From: Apium graveolens
Lineage: Eukaryota > Streptophyta > Magnoliopsida > Apiales > Apiaceae
Assembly (NCBI RefSeq): GCF_009905375.1
Contig: NC_133657.1
Coordinates: 65,536,219 to 65,600,218, forward strand
Direction: 5' to 3'
DNA length: 64,000 bases
Part shown: in pieces, positions 11,160 through 24,006 of the stretch
Numbering within the stretch: position 1 is the stretch's first letter
Layout: every line of letters begins with the position of its first letter
Notes under the pieces: model-generated
Told to the model about the DNA's origin: nothing
What the model saw: the letters and a program-made list of their open reading frames with translations, nothing else
Databases searched by the model: none
Program-made: the position numbers and the translations under genes

Positions 11160-14100
11160 TGTAACGACCGAGAAAATTATGCTTGTATTATATTATAATA
11201 AAGATAATTATGTGTATTGTGATGTAATTAAATGTGTTGAGTCATAAAACCCTAATTGCTATGTGTTGTCTGTCTTGATCAGAATGTGATTCGGATATTA
11301 TTGAGTGTTTTATTGTAAGTTATATGTTTTATATCAAACCCGTACAACTCAAACAGTATTTTAAAAGCCCGTATTTCAAACAAAAATCATTGGCCCTATT
11401 TTTCCAAGTATGGCCTATACCACATTGATATTATGAATATCTATACGTTTTACAAATTTACCTCTTTCGCGAAAAACGACATTTACGGACCCCTTCGGGA
11501 GTTAAAAACCCCACAAAAATCATATTTTTATTTTTATATGATCATAAAATTATCAAACATCATTTTTCTTTGCATTTCTGTAATATTCATAATTTTTGGG
11601 AATTTTTGACATTTATTTTGTATTTATTTGATATTTAAAAATTCATTATTGATACCCAAAAATTATAAAAATTGGGGCCAAATATTTTTATTAGATGTGT
11701 AATTATCCCCTTAATTTTATTTAGGGGTATTATTTTCATAAATATAAATAGCTGATTTATTATAATTAATTAGTTAATTAATCATAAAAAAATCAGAAAT
11801 ATCAAGAAAATCCCCAATTCTCTGAAATTAGGGTTTCGAGTTCTTGGAATCAAACCAGATTTTGAAGGTGATTCTGTTAACCAAATCGAACATGTAAGTA
11901 TCCGTTGTGAAGCTCTTTTGATTCCCTATCTAATTATGCAATCGTTTTTAGTATTTGATTATTCGATTTTTAATTCGTATTTTCGGGTTTAATATTCGAA
12001 TTCGGGTTTTGATTTTGGTTAGTTGTTTGATGATTATGTTATTAAAAATGTGTAGATTGTCGAAATTCCAGTCGAACGACACCGATTTTGCGTTCGTTGG
12101 TTTCGGTTTTATGCTCGCCGGAGAACCACCGATAACAGCGGTTGTTCTTCGTTGTCCGACAGCGTTCGACGAGGAAGGAGGAGGAGGGACGTATCTGTGT
12201 TGCTGTGAAACATAAACAGTGAAGAAACAAGGTTGATATCACCCGAATCGCCGTATTTCAGCCGTGTTTCGCTCGCCGAAAAGCCACCGGCGTCGTTGCC
12301 GGCGGCGTGTTCTTGATCGACCCGAGGTCGACCCGGTTTCGACCCGGGAAACGACCCAGGTTTGATCCAAGAAAACCCAATTTGATTCCCTGTTTGCTGT
12401 TTGTGTATTTTTAGTTATTTATTTATATTTTATAAAAGTAAAAATCAGTTTTATAAATTCTAAAAATCAATAAAAATTAGTTTTAAATTCTGAAAATTAT
12501 TATTAATAATTTCTAAATTGTTTTATTAATTTAGAAATTTGAAATTGATTATTTATTTATTTATTTATCTATCATTTAATAATTAAGTAATTAATTATTA
12601 AATAAGGTTAAAAATATAAAATAATATGATTAATAATTCGATAATTAGTAGAATAATGCGAGTAACTTGTAGTTGTACGAGTAGTAGTTCGATAAGTTAG
12701 AGTTAGTGTTCGAGAGTTCGTTTAATTATTCAAAGAGAGTTGTAATAGTTATCAGTATCGAATAATTATTCGTAAATAGTTGATTTAATCGTATAATTGA
12801 TAATAATTTGTAATAAATTGTAATTAATTGTAATAATTTGTAATTAATTCTAAAAATTAGGGATTAATTATTTTAAATTATAATAAATATTAAATAATTA
12901 TTTAAAAATATAATTAAGGTTTATTTAATTATAATCAATTATTTATAATTGATTATTAATTAATTAAATCTTATTTATTGCATAGTAATTAAACCATTAG
13001 TCCGATTTGAGTGAAACGAAGACTCTTAGACTCAGAAAAATGAAACGAATCCATTAAAAATAATTATAAATCATAATTTATTCTAAAAGTGAGTCGTCCT
13101 GTGATAGTTAATTGCTTATAGACCTTATTAGGATCAAATCGAGATTAACGAATTTCGAGAAATTATAAATCGAACCAAATAATATTTGTTAGTGCAATTG
13201 TAAGTCTATTATCGATTCTAAAAATAATTAAGAGTCTAAAATCAATTATGTGCCTTATGTGCTATGTGCTTTACTTGATTATGTGAACCTTATGTGCTAT
13301 ATATTTATATATTTATATATGCAAGTCTGATAAAATCGTATGGGTAGACGATTAGGGCTACGTGGTATCAATTCGAGATACGCGTATGTAGTAAGTTATC
13401 TAAATGAATATCTTTCCATGATAGATTCACTACCGATAAGGCGAATCAAGCAAGAGATAGAAGGCAGTTAAGCATACGAGGTGAAGTGCACACCATGCAA
13501 GTTTTTCCCCTATTCTAAGTTCAGAATAGTGAATCGCTTCACAATTTTCATGACAGCTATATCTTGATAATTCCTGTTCACAAACACTGATACACTATTA
13601 TTATTTCTTTATCCTTAATTCATTTCGATTCTTGATTTCTCCTAATTCATTGAATCCTTTATTCCTGTTTCAATTGTTATACATACACCTATACATATAC
13701 TCTGATATATTCTGATGTTGGGAATACATCGAAAGCATACCGATTGTTCAGGATGCTAAGCTTTGGACTGGATGGTTACGATACGGGACGGGTATAACCC
13801 GAACCCTTGATTATGAGGCCATAGTTGCCGGGGTACCCCTTATGTTAGTTGGGTCTATGCAGTTGGGTATAGATCCGCACTGTATCCTGACTGATCAGCA
13901 GGTTATAGTGCATTGGTTAGTTCTTGTTTCAAGTCTTGTTCATTTGGCACTCGCCAGTAATGGCAAATTATCATTCTATACAGAAACAAATGGTTCAAAC
14001 TAGCAGATTATCGGTTCATTTATTCTTCTCTCTTTACACTATATATATTATTGCAGGCTTGTTGAGCAATTTTGGCTCACCCTCTTTTATTGTTATTCAT

Positions 14101-14521
14101 ATTGTTTTTCAGTTAAGGTAGAGAATGAAACCCATCAGAACCCGAGTAGTCAAGAAGCGAGTCAAGCAGCGGGACCCTCTTATACCAAGGGTGTTTGTCC
14201 CTATCCCAGAAGAGAGCTTTGAGTTACCAGATCAGGTGTAGTAGGATAATTAATAGTGATAGTTTGAATAAAAAGTTGTTTAGTGTGAAATGTAAATAGA
14301 ATAAAGTTTTGTAACAAAGAGAGTTCTTGAGACAGTTGATTTAGTTTGGTTTGTAATAAAGTTGATTTGCCGTTCTTGTTTTTAATCCTTAACCTTGAAG
14401 ATAACCTGAGTAGTAGTAGTTCGGGGTAATTATTTTATTTATATTATGCTTGTACAGGTTTAGTGAGTAGTTAGTGTTAGTAATGCCCCAAATCTATATC
14501 CCAGATTTGGAGGGTGTTACA
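11160..14521 (+). repeat. 5' LTR of G1 (3362 bp)
   Basis: It matches 20672-24006 along its length with point changes and small indels, for example an 8-base indel near 11265. It is AT-rich apart from a CpG-rich island at 12059-12366. An ORF near 11955 and others inside it have no coding likeness and are treated as LTR sequence. Confidence 0.9.
12059..12366. other. CpG-rich island inside the G1 LTR
   Basis: About 300 bases rich in CG (CGAACGACACCG, GCCGGCGGCG, GACCCGG repeats) in an otherwise AT-rich LTR. The second LTR has the same island at 21573-21860 but lacks about 24 bases between GACCCGG repeats. A promoter or transcript-leader role is a guess. Confidence 0.5.
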
Positions 14522-14523
14522 GT

Positions 14524-14535
14524 TGGCATCAGAGC
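14524..14535 (+). other. Primer-binding site of G1
   Basis: TGGCATCAGAGC lies two bases after the LTR end. It differs by one base from the sequence complementary to initiator-Met tRNA (TGGTATCAGAGC). Confidence 0.8.
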
Positions 14536-14700
14536 TTAGGTTTTGGCCCTTGAAAACAAGAACATTAGAGTTAAGATAAGATAGGAAGATCACATGAGAT
14601 AGGAGTATTGGTATTAGGGGTTGTTTGTTTATTAGATTAGGAGTTTGTGAGTTCTAGGAATGTGATTTGATCTTTTCTTGTGTTATGGTTATTATATTGG

Positions 14701-15384
14701 ATGGCTTCTTCAACGTCGTCTTCCGAGCGGACAACCTCAGACCCAGTGATACCTCTAGCATCAGTTCAGGAGTTTCCACCATAGCCACCACCAGCACAAT
14801 TGCCACAGGGACCCGCACCAGAGCAGTTAGCGGTACCCCCTGCACCAGAATGGGAGGAGTTGGAGTCACAGATTCCAGCGCCACAGCCAGAGATTCCATA
14901 ATTTCAGCCAGAGCCACCTATGTTTGCACCTCTAGAGCAGCCTGTCTTATTTTCCGCACAGTTGGCTATTTATGCACCTGTAACTGAGATATACCAGTTT
15001 CCTCAATAGGGGTTTATGGATGAGATAGTTGTTGACCAGCCAATAACTACTCGAGGTTCCCGGACTGATCTTCGAGAGCCCCATATGGTAGCTTACCAGC
15101 AGTTCCAGAGTGAGAGGGAGGATATGTTGAGGTAACATGATCAGTGTTGTGAGATACTTGGATTGTTTGAGACTAGAGAGGATGGACCGGTCAGAGTACT
15201 CCAGCCGGATTATATACTGAGGGATAGACTCCGTCAAATACTTAGAGCCGGATCTCAAGAGATGGTTGATTTGAGATAGCAGGATGTGCGCACCGATGTC
15301 ATATATCGTAGGGCGATGATATTGACTGAGGCCATACTAGAGGCGCTACAACAGGAGTTGGGTCGTGTGCCACCCAGATTTTGA
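14701..15384 (+). pseudogene. Proline-rich ORF in the gag position of G1, five stops
   Basis: Not recognised. One frame of 227 codons from ATG 14701 to TGA 15382 is broken only by stops at 14782, 14899, 15007, 15133 and 15277. Each is one C-to-T step from a Gln codon. Codons 25-95 are rich in Pro, Gln and Glu. Codons 120-225 read as charged helices (YQQFQSEREDML, LRDRLRQILRAGSQEM, MILTEAILEALQQELG). No CCHC knuckle or standard gag block is visible. Its place right after the primer site suggests an altered gag N-terminus or a separate small ORF. Confidence 0.55.
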
Positions 15385-17793
15385 TCTCAGCTGACAGTAG
15401 GATGTTGTACCATGTGTATTATATGTAGATAGATGCAGTATAGTATAGTTTGAATTTTTTTCATGATCAGCTTTATAAGGTGATTGTTGAATCCCTTTCA
15501 AATCATTCCTTCTTCAAAATATTGTTTTCTAATTGGGACAAGCAGTGATGTGATGTGACAATTTGTCGAAATGACAAAGAGTCTGGTGGGACGCCACCTA
15601 ATCATGTGCTGTATGCCATATGGTATGACAGACTTGCCATCTTGAGTACTAATATGGTTGTCTCATTCATATTTAAATTATTATTCATTCTTTCTTCCTC
15701 ACTTCTGATTTGTTTATTCATAAATCCTTTCGATTGTTTCCTTGTACTCTTATTCCTTACAAAAAGTTTCCAATCATAATTATATACACAAATTCCTTCT
15801 TGTGTAAGGTCTATCCTTTGAATATTTTAAAAAGGAAGTAAAATGAACCCGTGTAGCAGATAAAGTTACGTAATAAGTATGGACAATTGCAAGCCGATGG
15901 ATGGTGGACATTTACGTACAGAGAAGAATGATTATGCCGATAACGGGATAGTTGCGAGGACATCAAATCAAAGGCGGGGATCTGCATACATGATACATTG
16001 CAAATATGATATTTTGGCGTGAATTGGAGTAATTAGCAAATCTTATGAGGTAAATTAATTAGAGAAACAAGAAAGTAAAGCTACATGTATCAGATGGGGC
16101 AAATGATCGATTGGACAACGGAGACGAATGAAGAAATCCTTAATAATAACCAGATAATCGAGTAACACGTTGTGAAAATGAAGCATACCTCAATCATGTG
16201 GGAGATATTTGTCATGACGATTCAAGATCGAAGTAATGCTGGTTACAAATAAACTTTGAGTGCGTTCTTCAAGGAATGATTGGGCTTTCCCATTCAAGTA
16301 AGTGAGTTGTGGTAACATTAATGCTTGTAACTGGGTCAGAAAAGAAGGTTCAATATGGAAAGACATAAGGGGAGATGAAGGTATGGTAGTTTGACTGCAA
16401 CAATTTTTAAGATGTGAAGCTTTAAAACTAAATGAACTCATTCGCAAGATTATAAGAGGGTTAGTCGAGACCAGGTGTTGGTCATCAGAAGTTGAACAAG
16501 TTAATTAATAAGAACAAGTCTATATTGCCAATGATGGACGAATTGTTAAATAGAGAGTTTGATTTGAAACATGAACTACAAGAATTCTAGAATAAACTAT
16601 AATTATACTCAGTATTGATATTCTGTTATAATCAGAAGATATGAGAAAGGTCATGGTATCATCAGAATTATTCGCTATAATCCTATATTGAACTAAAATA
16701 CAGGTTGTATTGGTTAGTGGCAGTGGTGACATAATAAGTTTAGAAGGTGGCAGTGAATTGGTATATTTGAAGGTTGATTGTTGTTTGTTTGAATGACTGT
16801 TGGTTGCTTGATTGATTGTGGTGTTGGCTTGAGCCCGACTGGTAGTCAATAATATAAAGGAGATGCTGCCCAAATTTTCAAAAATTACCCTACTTTTGAA
16901 GATCAAAAGTATACTTCCGTATGTTATTGATATGCATGTTGGTACTCCAAACAATTGTGATCTAGGTTCTTGAAAGAGATTGTTACAGCCAATCCGACTA
17001 TATATAATTGGTCTTTGATTTTGTTTAGCTAGTCATCACTTGGTGTAATTGATCAATTAAGTAAGTTAATTGGTTAATTTTACCAATTAATGGTTAGTTA
17101 GATGGAAATCGATTCCAATTAGATTAAGTTAAATTTTGATATGACTTTCTAATCCGAAATCAAAGCAATGAGGAATTTGGAAAAGGTATGAACACGAGTA
17201 GAATTCAGAAGTTGCTGCAAGTGCATGAGGCTTTACTTGGATGAATATGCCTTTATAATAGACAAAAGAAATAATAAGTTATTTGTATGGACAAGTGAGA
17301 AAAATGTTTTCAAGAACTAAAGATTGAAGATAAAGCAAAAGAGAAGAAAAGAAAGGAAGAAGGGAGGCGGACTAAAGAGGAGATTAATAATCACACAAAT
17401 ATGGATTTTATTAGACAGTCAAGGAGATGTTATCATCTGCAACAAAGTTTTATCAAAGGACGTCTTGTTTCTAAATTATTTTGATAATCATACAATAAAT
17501 GATTTGTCAAGTATTTATGTTTTGGATAAAGTGTGAGATACAGTTTTAATTCAGTTTCCGATTGATGTTGATAATTAGGTTGTTAAATATCGAAAGTGGT
17601 ATTAATATAGATGATTGATGTTTACTTCAGAATAGGATGTTATGAGCATCAAAGTTCGTATTAATATCTAATTTGATATGACAACAAAATGAGTATTAAT
17701 GTCAAGAGTTCGGTCTCGAAGGAGCTATGAGAATGAAGGACGGAAATAGGAAAGGAAGTGGAATCAAAAAGGGTGATGAAGAAACTTTATAAG
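15385..17793. other. Unidentified 2.4 kb in the gag/protease slot of G1
   Basis: A normal chromovirus would have the rest of gag and the protease here. I see no CCHC knuckle, no protease motif and no long open frame on the plus strand. Open stretches on the minus strand (16190-16447, 16520-16954) have no recognisable domain. The sequence is either a very decayed gag/protease or foreign DNA that replaced it. Confidence 0.5.
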
Positions 17794-19101
17794 ATTCCAG
17801 GATTATCTCTGGATTGAGAAATCAAATTCACTATTGATTTGGCAACAGGGACTGAACCAATTTCAAAAGCTCCATATCAAATGGCGCCTGTTGAAATGAA
17901 AGAATTGGAAAAACAATTGAAGGATCTTCTCGACAAAGGAATCATAAGGCCCAGTGTATCCCCATGGGGCGTACCAGTGTTGTTCGTGAAAAAGAAGGAT
18001 GATAACATGCGACTATGTATCGATTATCGTGAGCTGAATAAGTTGACTATTAAGAATAAATATCCTTTATCCCGAATCGATGACTTATTTGATCAACTGA
18101 AAGAAGCGACATGGTTTTCGAAAATCGACTTACGATCAGGCTATCATTAGTTAAGGATCAAGGCAGAAGATATTCCAAAGACTGCGTTCAGAATGAGATA
18201 CGGACACTATGAATTTCTCGTGATGGCTTTTGGATTAACTAATGCACCTGCAGCATTTATGGATTTGATGAATCGAGTATTCAAGAAGTATCTACATAAG
18301 TTTATCATTGTATTTATTGATGACATCTTGATTTATTCGAAGACGGAAGAAGAACATGCAGCGCACTTAAGAACGATATTGGAGACATTACGAAAGGAAT
18401 AGCTCTATGTGAAATTTTCAAAATGTGAATTTTGCTTGAAGGAAGTGCAATTTTTAGGACACATCATCAGTATTGAAGGAATTCAAGTGGATCCAACAAA
18501 GATTGAAGCTATTCTAAATTGGGAAAGACCGAAGACTCCAACGGAAGTCAGAAGTTTCTTGGGATTAGCAGGTTACTACAGAAGATTTGTTAAGGATTTT
18601 GCAAAGATAGCCACCCCATTGACGAAGTTGACACGAAAGAATGAAAGGTTCGAATGGAACGAGAAATGTGAAGCAAGTTTCCAAGAGTTGAAGAATCGAT
18701 TAGTAACCGCACCTGTACTTGTTTTACCTGACGATCAAGGAGATTTTGTCATATACAGCGACACTTCTTTTCGAGGATTAGGATGTGTTTTTATGCAACA
18801 TGGCAACGTGATCGCATATGCTTCTAGATAGTTAAGGCCGCATGAACAGAAATATCTGACACACGATCTCGAACTAGCAGCAATTGTATTTGCACTGAAG
18901 CTCTGGAGACACTATCTATACGGTGAAAGATGTGAGATTTACACAGACCATAAAAGCTTGAAGTATATTTTTACTCAGAAGTAACTCAACATGCGACAGT
19001 GACGCTGGCTAGAATTAATCAAGGATTACGACATTTCAATCAATTATCATCCAGGCAAAGCGAATGTAGTAGCAGATGTGCTAGGTCAAAGGAACGATTG
19101 A
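17794..19101 (+). pseudogene. Gypsy reverse transcriptase and RNase H of G1
   Basis: One frame carries RT blocks [61 protein letters not shown] and the catalytic [12 protein letters not shown] (~18313), then the connection ([29 protein letters not shown]) and RNase H ([43 protein letters not shown]). Stops lie at 17815, 18148, 18400, 18829, 18982 and 19000. Most fit C-to-T changes of Gln or Arg codons against the family pattern. A one-base frameshift at ~19085 leads into the integrase frame. RT motifs are intact, but the chain is broken. Confidence 0.92.
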
Positions 19102-20633
19102 ATCTGTTAACATCTTCAGAAAACTTAATCAAGGAATTTGATAAACTGGAGATTGAAGTTCGTGTTCCGGAAAGCTCTACTGAAATGATTTACGCCATGA
19201 CCTTTCAACCAGAATTATTGGAGAAGAGAAGAAGGTGTCAAGAAGAAGTAATGGATCATGAAATCGACAATTTGTCAGGAGAAGAGATTACCAGTCAGAA
19301 GGATGCCAAAGGAATTTTTTGAGTTGCTTTGAGAATCTGGATACCTAATGTACCAGAATTGAAAGCGGAAATTTTACAGGACGCTCATAGCTCAAGATAT
19401 TCGATTCATCCCGGAAGAACAAAGATGTAGAGAGACCTGAAGGAAAACTTTTGGTGGCTAGATATGAAGAAAGATATAGCGGAATGGGTCAGTAGGTGTT
19501 ATACGTGCCAAAGAGTTAAAGCTGAACATCAACGCCCGAGCGGATTACTACAACCACTAGATATTCCCGAATGGAAATGGGAGCACTTAGCCATGGATTT
19601 TGTAGTGGGACTTCCAAGGACGAAAGCAAATCATGATGCAATTTGGGTTATTATCGACCGATTAACGAAATCAGCACATTTCCTTCTAATCAACGAAAGT
19701 TTTTCACTTGACAAGTTAGTACATTTATATCTCAAGGGAATTGTGATGTGTCATGGAGTACCTGTGTCCATTGTATCAGATCGAGATCTCCGTTTTAATT
19801 CGAGATTTTGGAGACAATTCCAGGAAAGTCTAGGGAACAAGTTAAATATGAGCACCGCTTACCATCCACAAATAGATGACAAAGTGAAAAGGACTATTCA
19901 GACAATTGAAGATATGTTACGTCTATACGCGATAGATTTTGAAGGCAATTGGGACGGGCACTTATCGCTAGTGGAATTCTCTTACAACAACAGCTATCAT
20001 GCGAATATCGGAATGCCACCTTATGAAGCTTTACATGGAAGAAAATGCAAATTACCTACATGTTGGGATGAAGTGGGAGAGCGTAAGATTCTAAGTCCAT
20101 AATGGATTCAGCAGACCAGGGAAAAAGTAGAACTTATTTGAAAGTGACTCGAAGCAGCGCAGAATCGACAGTGTAAATATGCAGATCCATCCAGAAAAGA
20201 TGTGGACTATCAAGAAGGAGAACATGTACTGTTAAAAGTCTCTCCATGGAAAGGATTGACAAGGTTTGGCAATAAAGGCAAGCTAAAGCCTCGTTATGTC
20301 GGACCATTTGAAATTCTGAAGAAAGTTGGAAAAGTTGCGTACGAATTAGTTTTACCACCCCATATGCAGCATATTTATAATGTATTTCACGTGTTCATGC
20401 TTAAGAAATATAACCCTGATACAAGGCATGTAATAGAATATAAGCCGATGGAGCTTCAGGCAGATTTGTCGTATATAGAGCAGCCGGTAAGAATTTTAGA
20501 TCGGCAAGAGCGAGTATTAAGGAATAAGTCTGTACCATTAGTGAGAGTTTTATAAAGAAACCCAGTGGTTGAAGAATCAACCTGGGAACTTGAGAGTGAT
20601 ACGTTAGAAAAGTACCCTCAGTTATTTGCATAG
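19086..20633 (+). pseudogene. Gypsy integrase with C-terminal chromodomain of G1
   Basis: Starts with the spacer SENLIKEFDKLEIEVRVPE, then the zinc region (HSSRYSIHPG, CYTCQRVKAEHQRPSG) and catalytic core: Asp in HLAMDFVVGLP, Asp in VSDRDLRF, and the AYHPQ block where the usual DGQSERT is DDKVKRT, so the catalytic Glu is Lys. The GPY/F-type C-terminus (PRYVGPFEILKKVG) is followed by a chromodomain-like tail (YIEQPVRILD, ESTWELESDTLEKYPQLF) that would target chromatin. Stops occur at 19320, ~19427, 20100, ~20140, ~20146 and 20553; the natural end is TAG 20631. It ends 26 bases before the purine tract. Confidence 0.92.
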
Positions 20634-20659
20634 TGTGATTCTGAGGACATAATCCTATT

Positions 20660-20671
20660 AAGGGGGAAGAA
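20660..20671 (+). other. Polypurine tract of G1
   Basis: AAGGGGGAAGAA immediately precedes the TGTAACGACC start of the 3' LTR, the expected plus-strand primer site. Confidence 0.85.
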
Positions 20672-23600
20672 TGTAACGACCGAGAAAATTACGCTTGTAT
20701 TATATTATAATAAAGATAATTATTTGTATTATTATGTAATTAAATGTGTTGAGTCATAAAACCCTAATTGCTATGTGTTATTTGTTGTCTGTCTTGATCA
20801 GAATGTGATTCGGATATTATTGAGTGTTTTATTGTAAGTTATATGTTTTATATCAAACCCGTACAACTCAAACAATGTTTTAAAAACCCGTATTTCAAAC
20901 AAAAATCATTGGCCCTATTTTTCCAAGTATGGCCTATACCACATTGATATTCTGAACATCTAGACGTTTTACAAATTTACCTCTTTTGCGAAAAACGACT
21001 TTTACGGACCCCTTCGAGAGTTAAAAACCCCACAAAAATCACATTTTTAATTTTATATGATCATGAAATTATCAAACATCATTTTTCTTTACATTTTTGT
21101 AATATTCATAATTTTTGGGAATTTTTGACATTTATTTTGTATTTATTGGATCTTTAAAAATTCATTATTGATACCCAAAAATTATAAAAATTGGGGCCAA
21201 ATATTTTTATTAGATGTGTAATTAGCCCCTTAATTTTATTTAGGGGTATTATTTTCATAAATATAAATAGCTGATTTATTATAATTAATTAGTTAAATAA
21301 TCATAAAAAATAAGAAAAATCAAGAAAATCCCCAATTCTCTGAAATTAGGGTTTGGAGTTCTTGGAATCAAACTAGATTTTGAAGGTGATTCTGTTAACC
21401 AAATCGAACATGTAAGTATCCGTTGTGAAGCTCTTTTGATTCCCTATCTGATTATGCAATCATTTTTAGTAATTGATTATTTAATTTTTAATTCGTATTT
21501 TCGGGTTTAATATTCAAATTCGGGTTTTGATTTTGGTTAGTTATTTGATGATTCTGTTATTAGAAATGTGTAGATCGTCGAAATTCCAGTCGAACGACAC
21601 CGATTTTGCGTTCGTTGGTTTCGGTTTTATGCTCGCCGGAGAACCGCCGATAACGGCGGTTGTTCTTCGTTGTCTGGCAGCGTTCAACGAGGAAGGAGGA
21701 GGAGGGACGTGTCTGTGTTGCTGTGAAACAGAAACGGTGAAGTAACGAGGTTGATATCGCCGGAATCACCGTGTTTCAGCTGTGTTTCGCTCGCCGGAAA
21801 GCCACCGGCGTCGTTGGCGGCGGCGTGTTCTTGATCGACCTGAGGTCGACCCGGGTTTGATCCAAAAAAACCCAATTTGATTCCCTGTTTGCTGTTTGTT
21901 ATTTTTAGTTATTTATTTATATTTTATAAAAGTAAAAATCAGTTTTATAAATTCTAAAAATAAATAAAAATTAGTTTTAAATTCTGAAAATTATTATTAA
22001 TAATTTCTAAATTGTTTTATTAATTTAGAAATTCGAACTTGATTATTTATTTAATTATTTATTTATTTATTTATCTATCATTTAATAATTAAGTAATTAA
22101 TTAATAAATAAGGTTAAAAATATATCGAATAATATGATTAATAATTCGATAATTAGTCGAATAATGCAAGTAACTCGTAGTTGTACGAGTAGTAGTTCGA
22201 TAAGTTAGAGTTAGTGTTCGAGAGTTTGTTTAATTATTCGAAGAGAGTTGTAATAGTTATTCGTATCGAATAATTATTCGTAAATAGTTGATTTAATCAT
22301 ATAATTGATAATAATTTGTAATTAATTATAATTATTTCTAAAAATTAGGGATTAATTATTTTATTTTACAATAAATATTAAATAATTATTTAAAAATATA
22401 ATTAAGATTTATTTAATTATAATCAATTATTTATAATTGATTATTAATTAATTAAATCTTGTTTATTGCATAGTAATTAAACCGTTAGTCCGATTTGAGT
22501 GAAACGAAGACCCTTAGACTTAGAAAAATAAAACGAATCCATTAAAAATAATTATAAATCATAATTTCTTCCGAAAGCAAATCATCTTGTGATAGTTAAT
22601 TGCTTGTAGACCCTATTAGGATCGAATCGAGCTTAACAAATTCCGAGAAATTATAAATTGAACCAAATAGTGTTTGTTAGTGCAAGTATAAGTCTAATAT
22701 CGATTCTAAAAATAATTAGGAGTCTAAAATCAATTATGTGCCTTATGTGCTATATGGTTTACGTGATTATGTGAACCTTATATGCTATATAATTATATAT
22801 TTATATATGCGAGTCTGATAAGATCGTATGGGCAGTCGATTAGGGCTACGTGGTATCAATTCGAGATACGCGTATGTAGTAAGTTATCTAAATGAATATC
22901 TTTCCATGATAGATTCAGTACCAACAAGGCGAATCAAGCCAGAGATATAAGGCAGTTAAGCATACGAGGTGAAGTGCACACCAGACAAGTTTTTCCCCTA
23001 TTCTAATTTCAGAATAGTGAATCGCTTCACAATTTTCATGACAGTTATATCTTGATAATTCCTGTTCACAAACACTGATACACTATTATTGTTTCTTTAT
23101 CCTTAATTCATTTCGATTCTTGATTTCTCCATTGAATCCTTTATTCCTGTTTCAATTGTTATACATACACCTATACATATACTCTGATATATTCCGATGT
23201 TGGGAATACATCGAAAGCATACCGATTGTTCTGGATGCTAAGCTTTGGACTGGATGGTTACGATACGGGACGGGTATAACCCGAACCCTTGATTATGTGG
23301 CCATAGTTGCTTGGGTACCCCTTATGTTGGTTGGGTCTATGCAGTTAGGTATATATCTGCACTGTATCCTGACTGATCAGCATGTTATAGTGCATAGGTT
23401 AGTTCTTGTTTCCAGTCTTATTCATTTGGCACTCGCTAGTAATTGCAAATTATTATTCTATACAGAAACAGATGGTTGTTCAAACCAGCAGATTATCGGT
23501 TCATTTATTCTTCTTTCTTTACACTATATATATTATTGTAGGCTTGTTGAGCAATTTTGGCTCACCCCCTTTTATTGTTATTCATATTGTTTTTCAGTTA

Positions 23601-24006
23601 AGGTAGAGAATGAAACCCATCAGAACCCGAGTAGCCAAGAAGCGAGTCAAGCAGCGGGACCCTCTTATACCAAGGGTGTTTGTCCCTATCTCAGAAGAGA
23701 GCATTGAGTTACCAGATCAGGTGTAGCAGGATAAGTAATAGTGATAGTTTGAATAAAAAGTTGTTTAGTGTGAAATGTAAATAGAATAAAGTTTTGTAAC
23801 AAAGAGAGTTCTTGAGACAGTTTATTTAGTTTGGTTTGTAATAAAGTTGATTTGTCGTTCTTGTTTTCAATCCTTAACCTTGAAAAGATCCCAAGTAGTA
23901 GTAGTTCAGGGTAATTATTTTATTTATATTATGCTTGTACAGGTTTAGTGAGTAGTTAGTGTTAGTAATGCCCCAAATCTATACCCCAAATTCGGAGGGT
24001 GTTACA
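20672..24006 (+). repeat. 3' LTR of G1 (3335 bp)
   Basis: Second copy of the G1 LTR; it ends GGGTGTTACA before the ACAGG duplication. Compared with the 5' copy it has scattered substitutions, loses ~24 bases in the CpG-rich island, and has small indels in the AT-rich part. Open frames near 21527 and 23120 fall inside it and are not considered genes. Confidence 0.9.

Larger units (their letters stand above)
11160..24006 (+). mobile_element. Gypsy chromovirus G1 (Tekay/Del-like), complete but decayed
   Basis: A 12.8-kb element with two long LTRs (3362 and 3335 bp) beginning TGTAACGACCG and ending GGGTGTTACA, flanked by ACAGG at 11155-11159 and 24007-24011. The empty site can be read from element C, where RNase H continues through GACAGGTAATCC without interruption. 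The order RT-RNase H-integrase-chromodomain shows a Ty3/gypsy chromovirus. The gag/protease slot holds an unrecognised ORF and about 2.4 kb of unidentified DNA. Confidence 0.9.

Noticed and set aside
11955..12215. Open frame inside the G1 LTR as a gene
   Set aside because: It recurs only as the copy in the other LTR (21527-21745) and its composition follows the CpG-rich island; no domain seen.
23120..23707. 195-codon open frame in the 3' LTR of G1
   Set aside because: The matching part of the 5' LTR (13640-14220) is broken, and the translation is unlike any known family; chance frame in LTR sequence.
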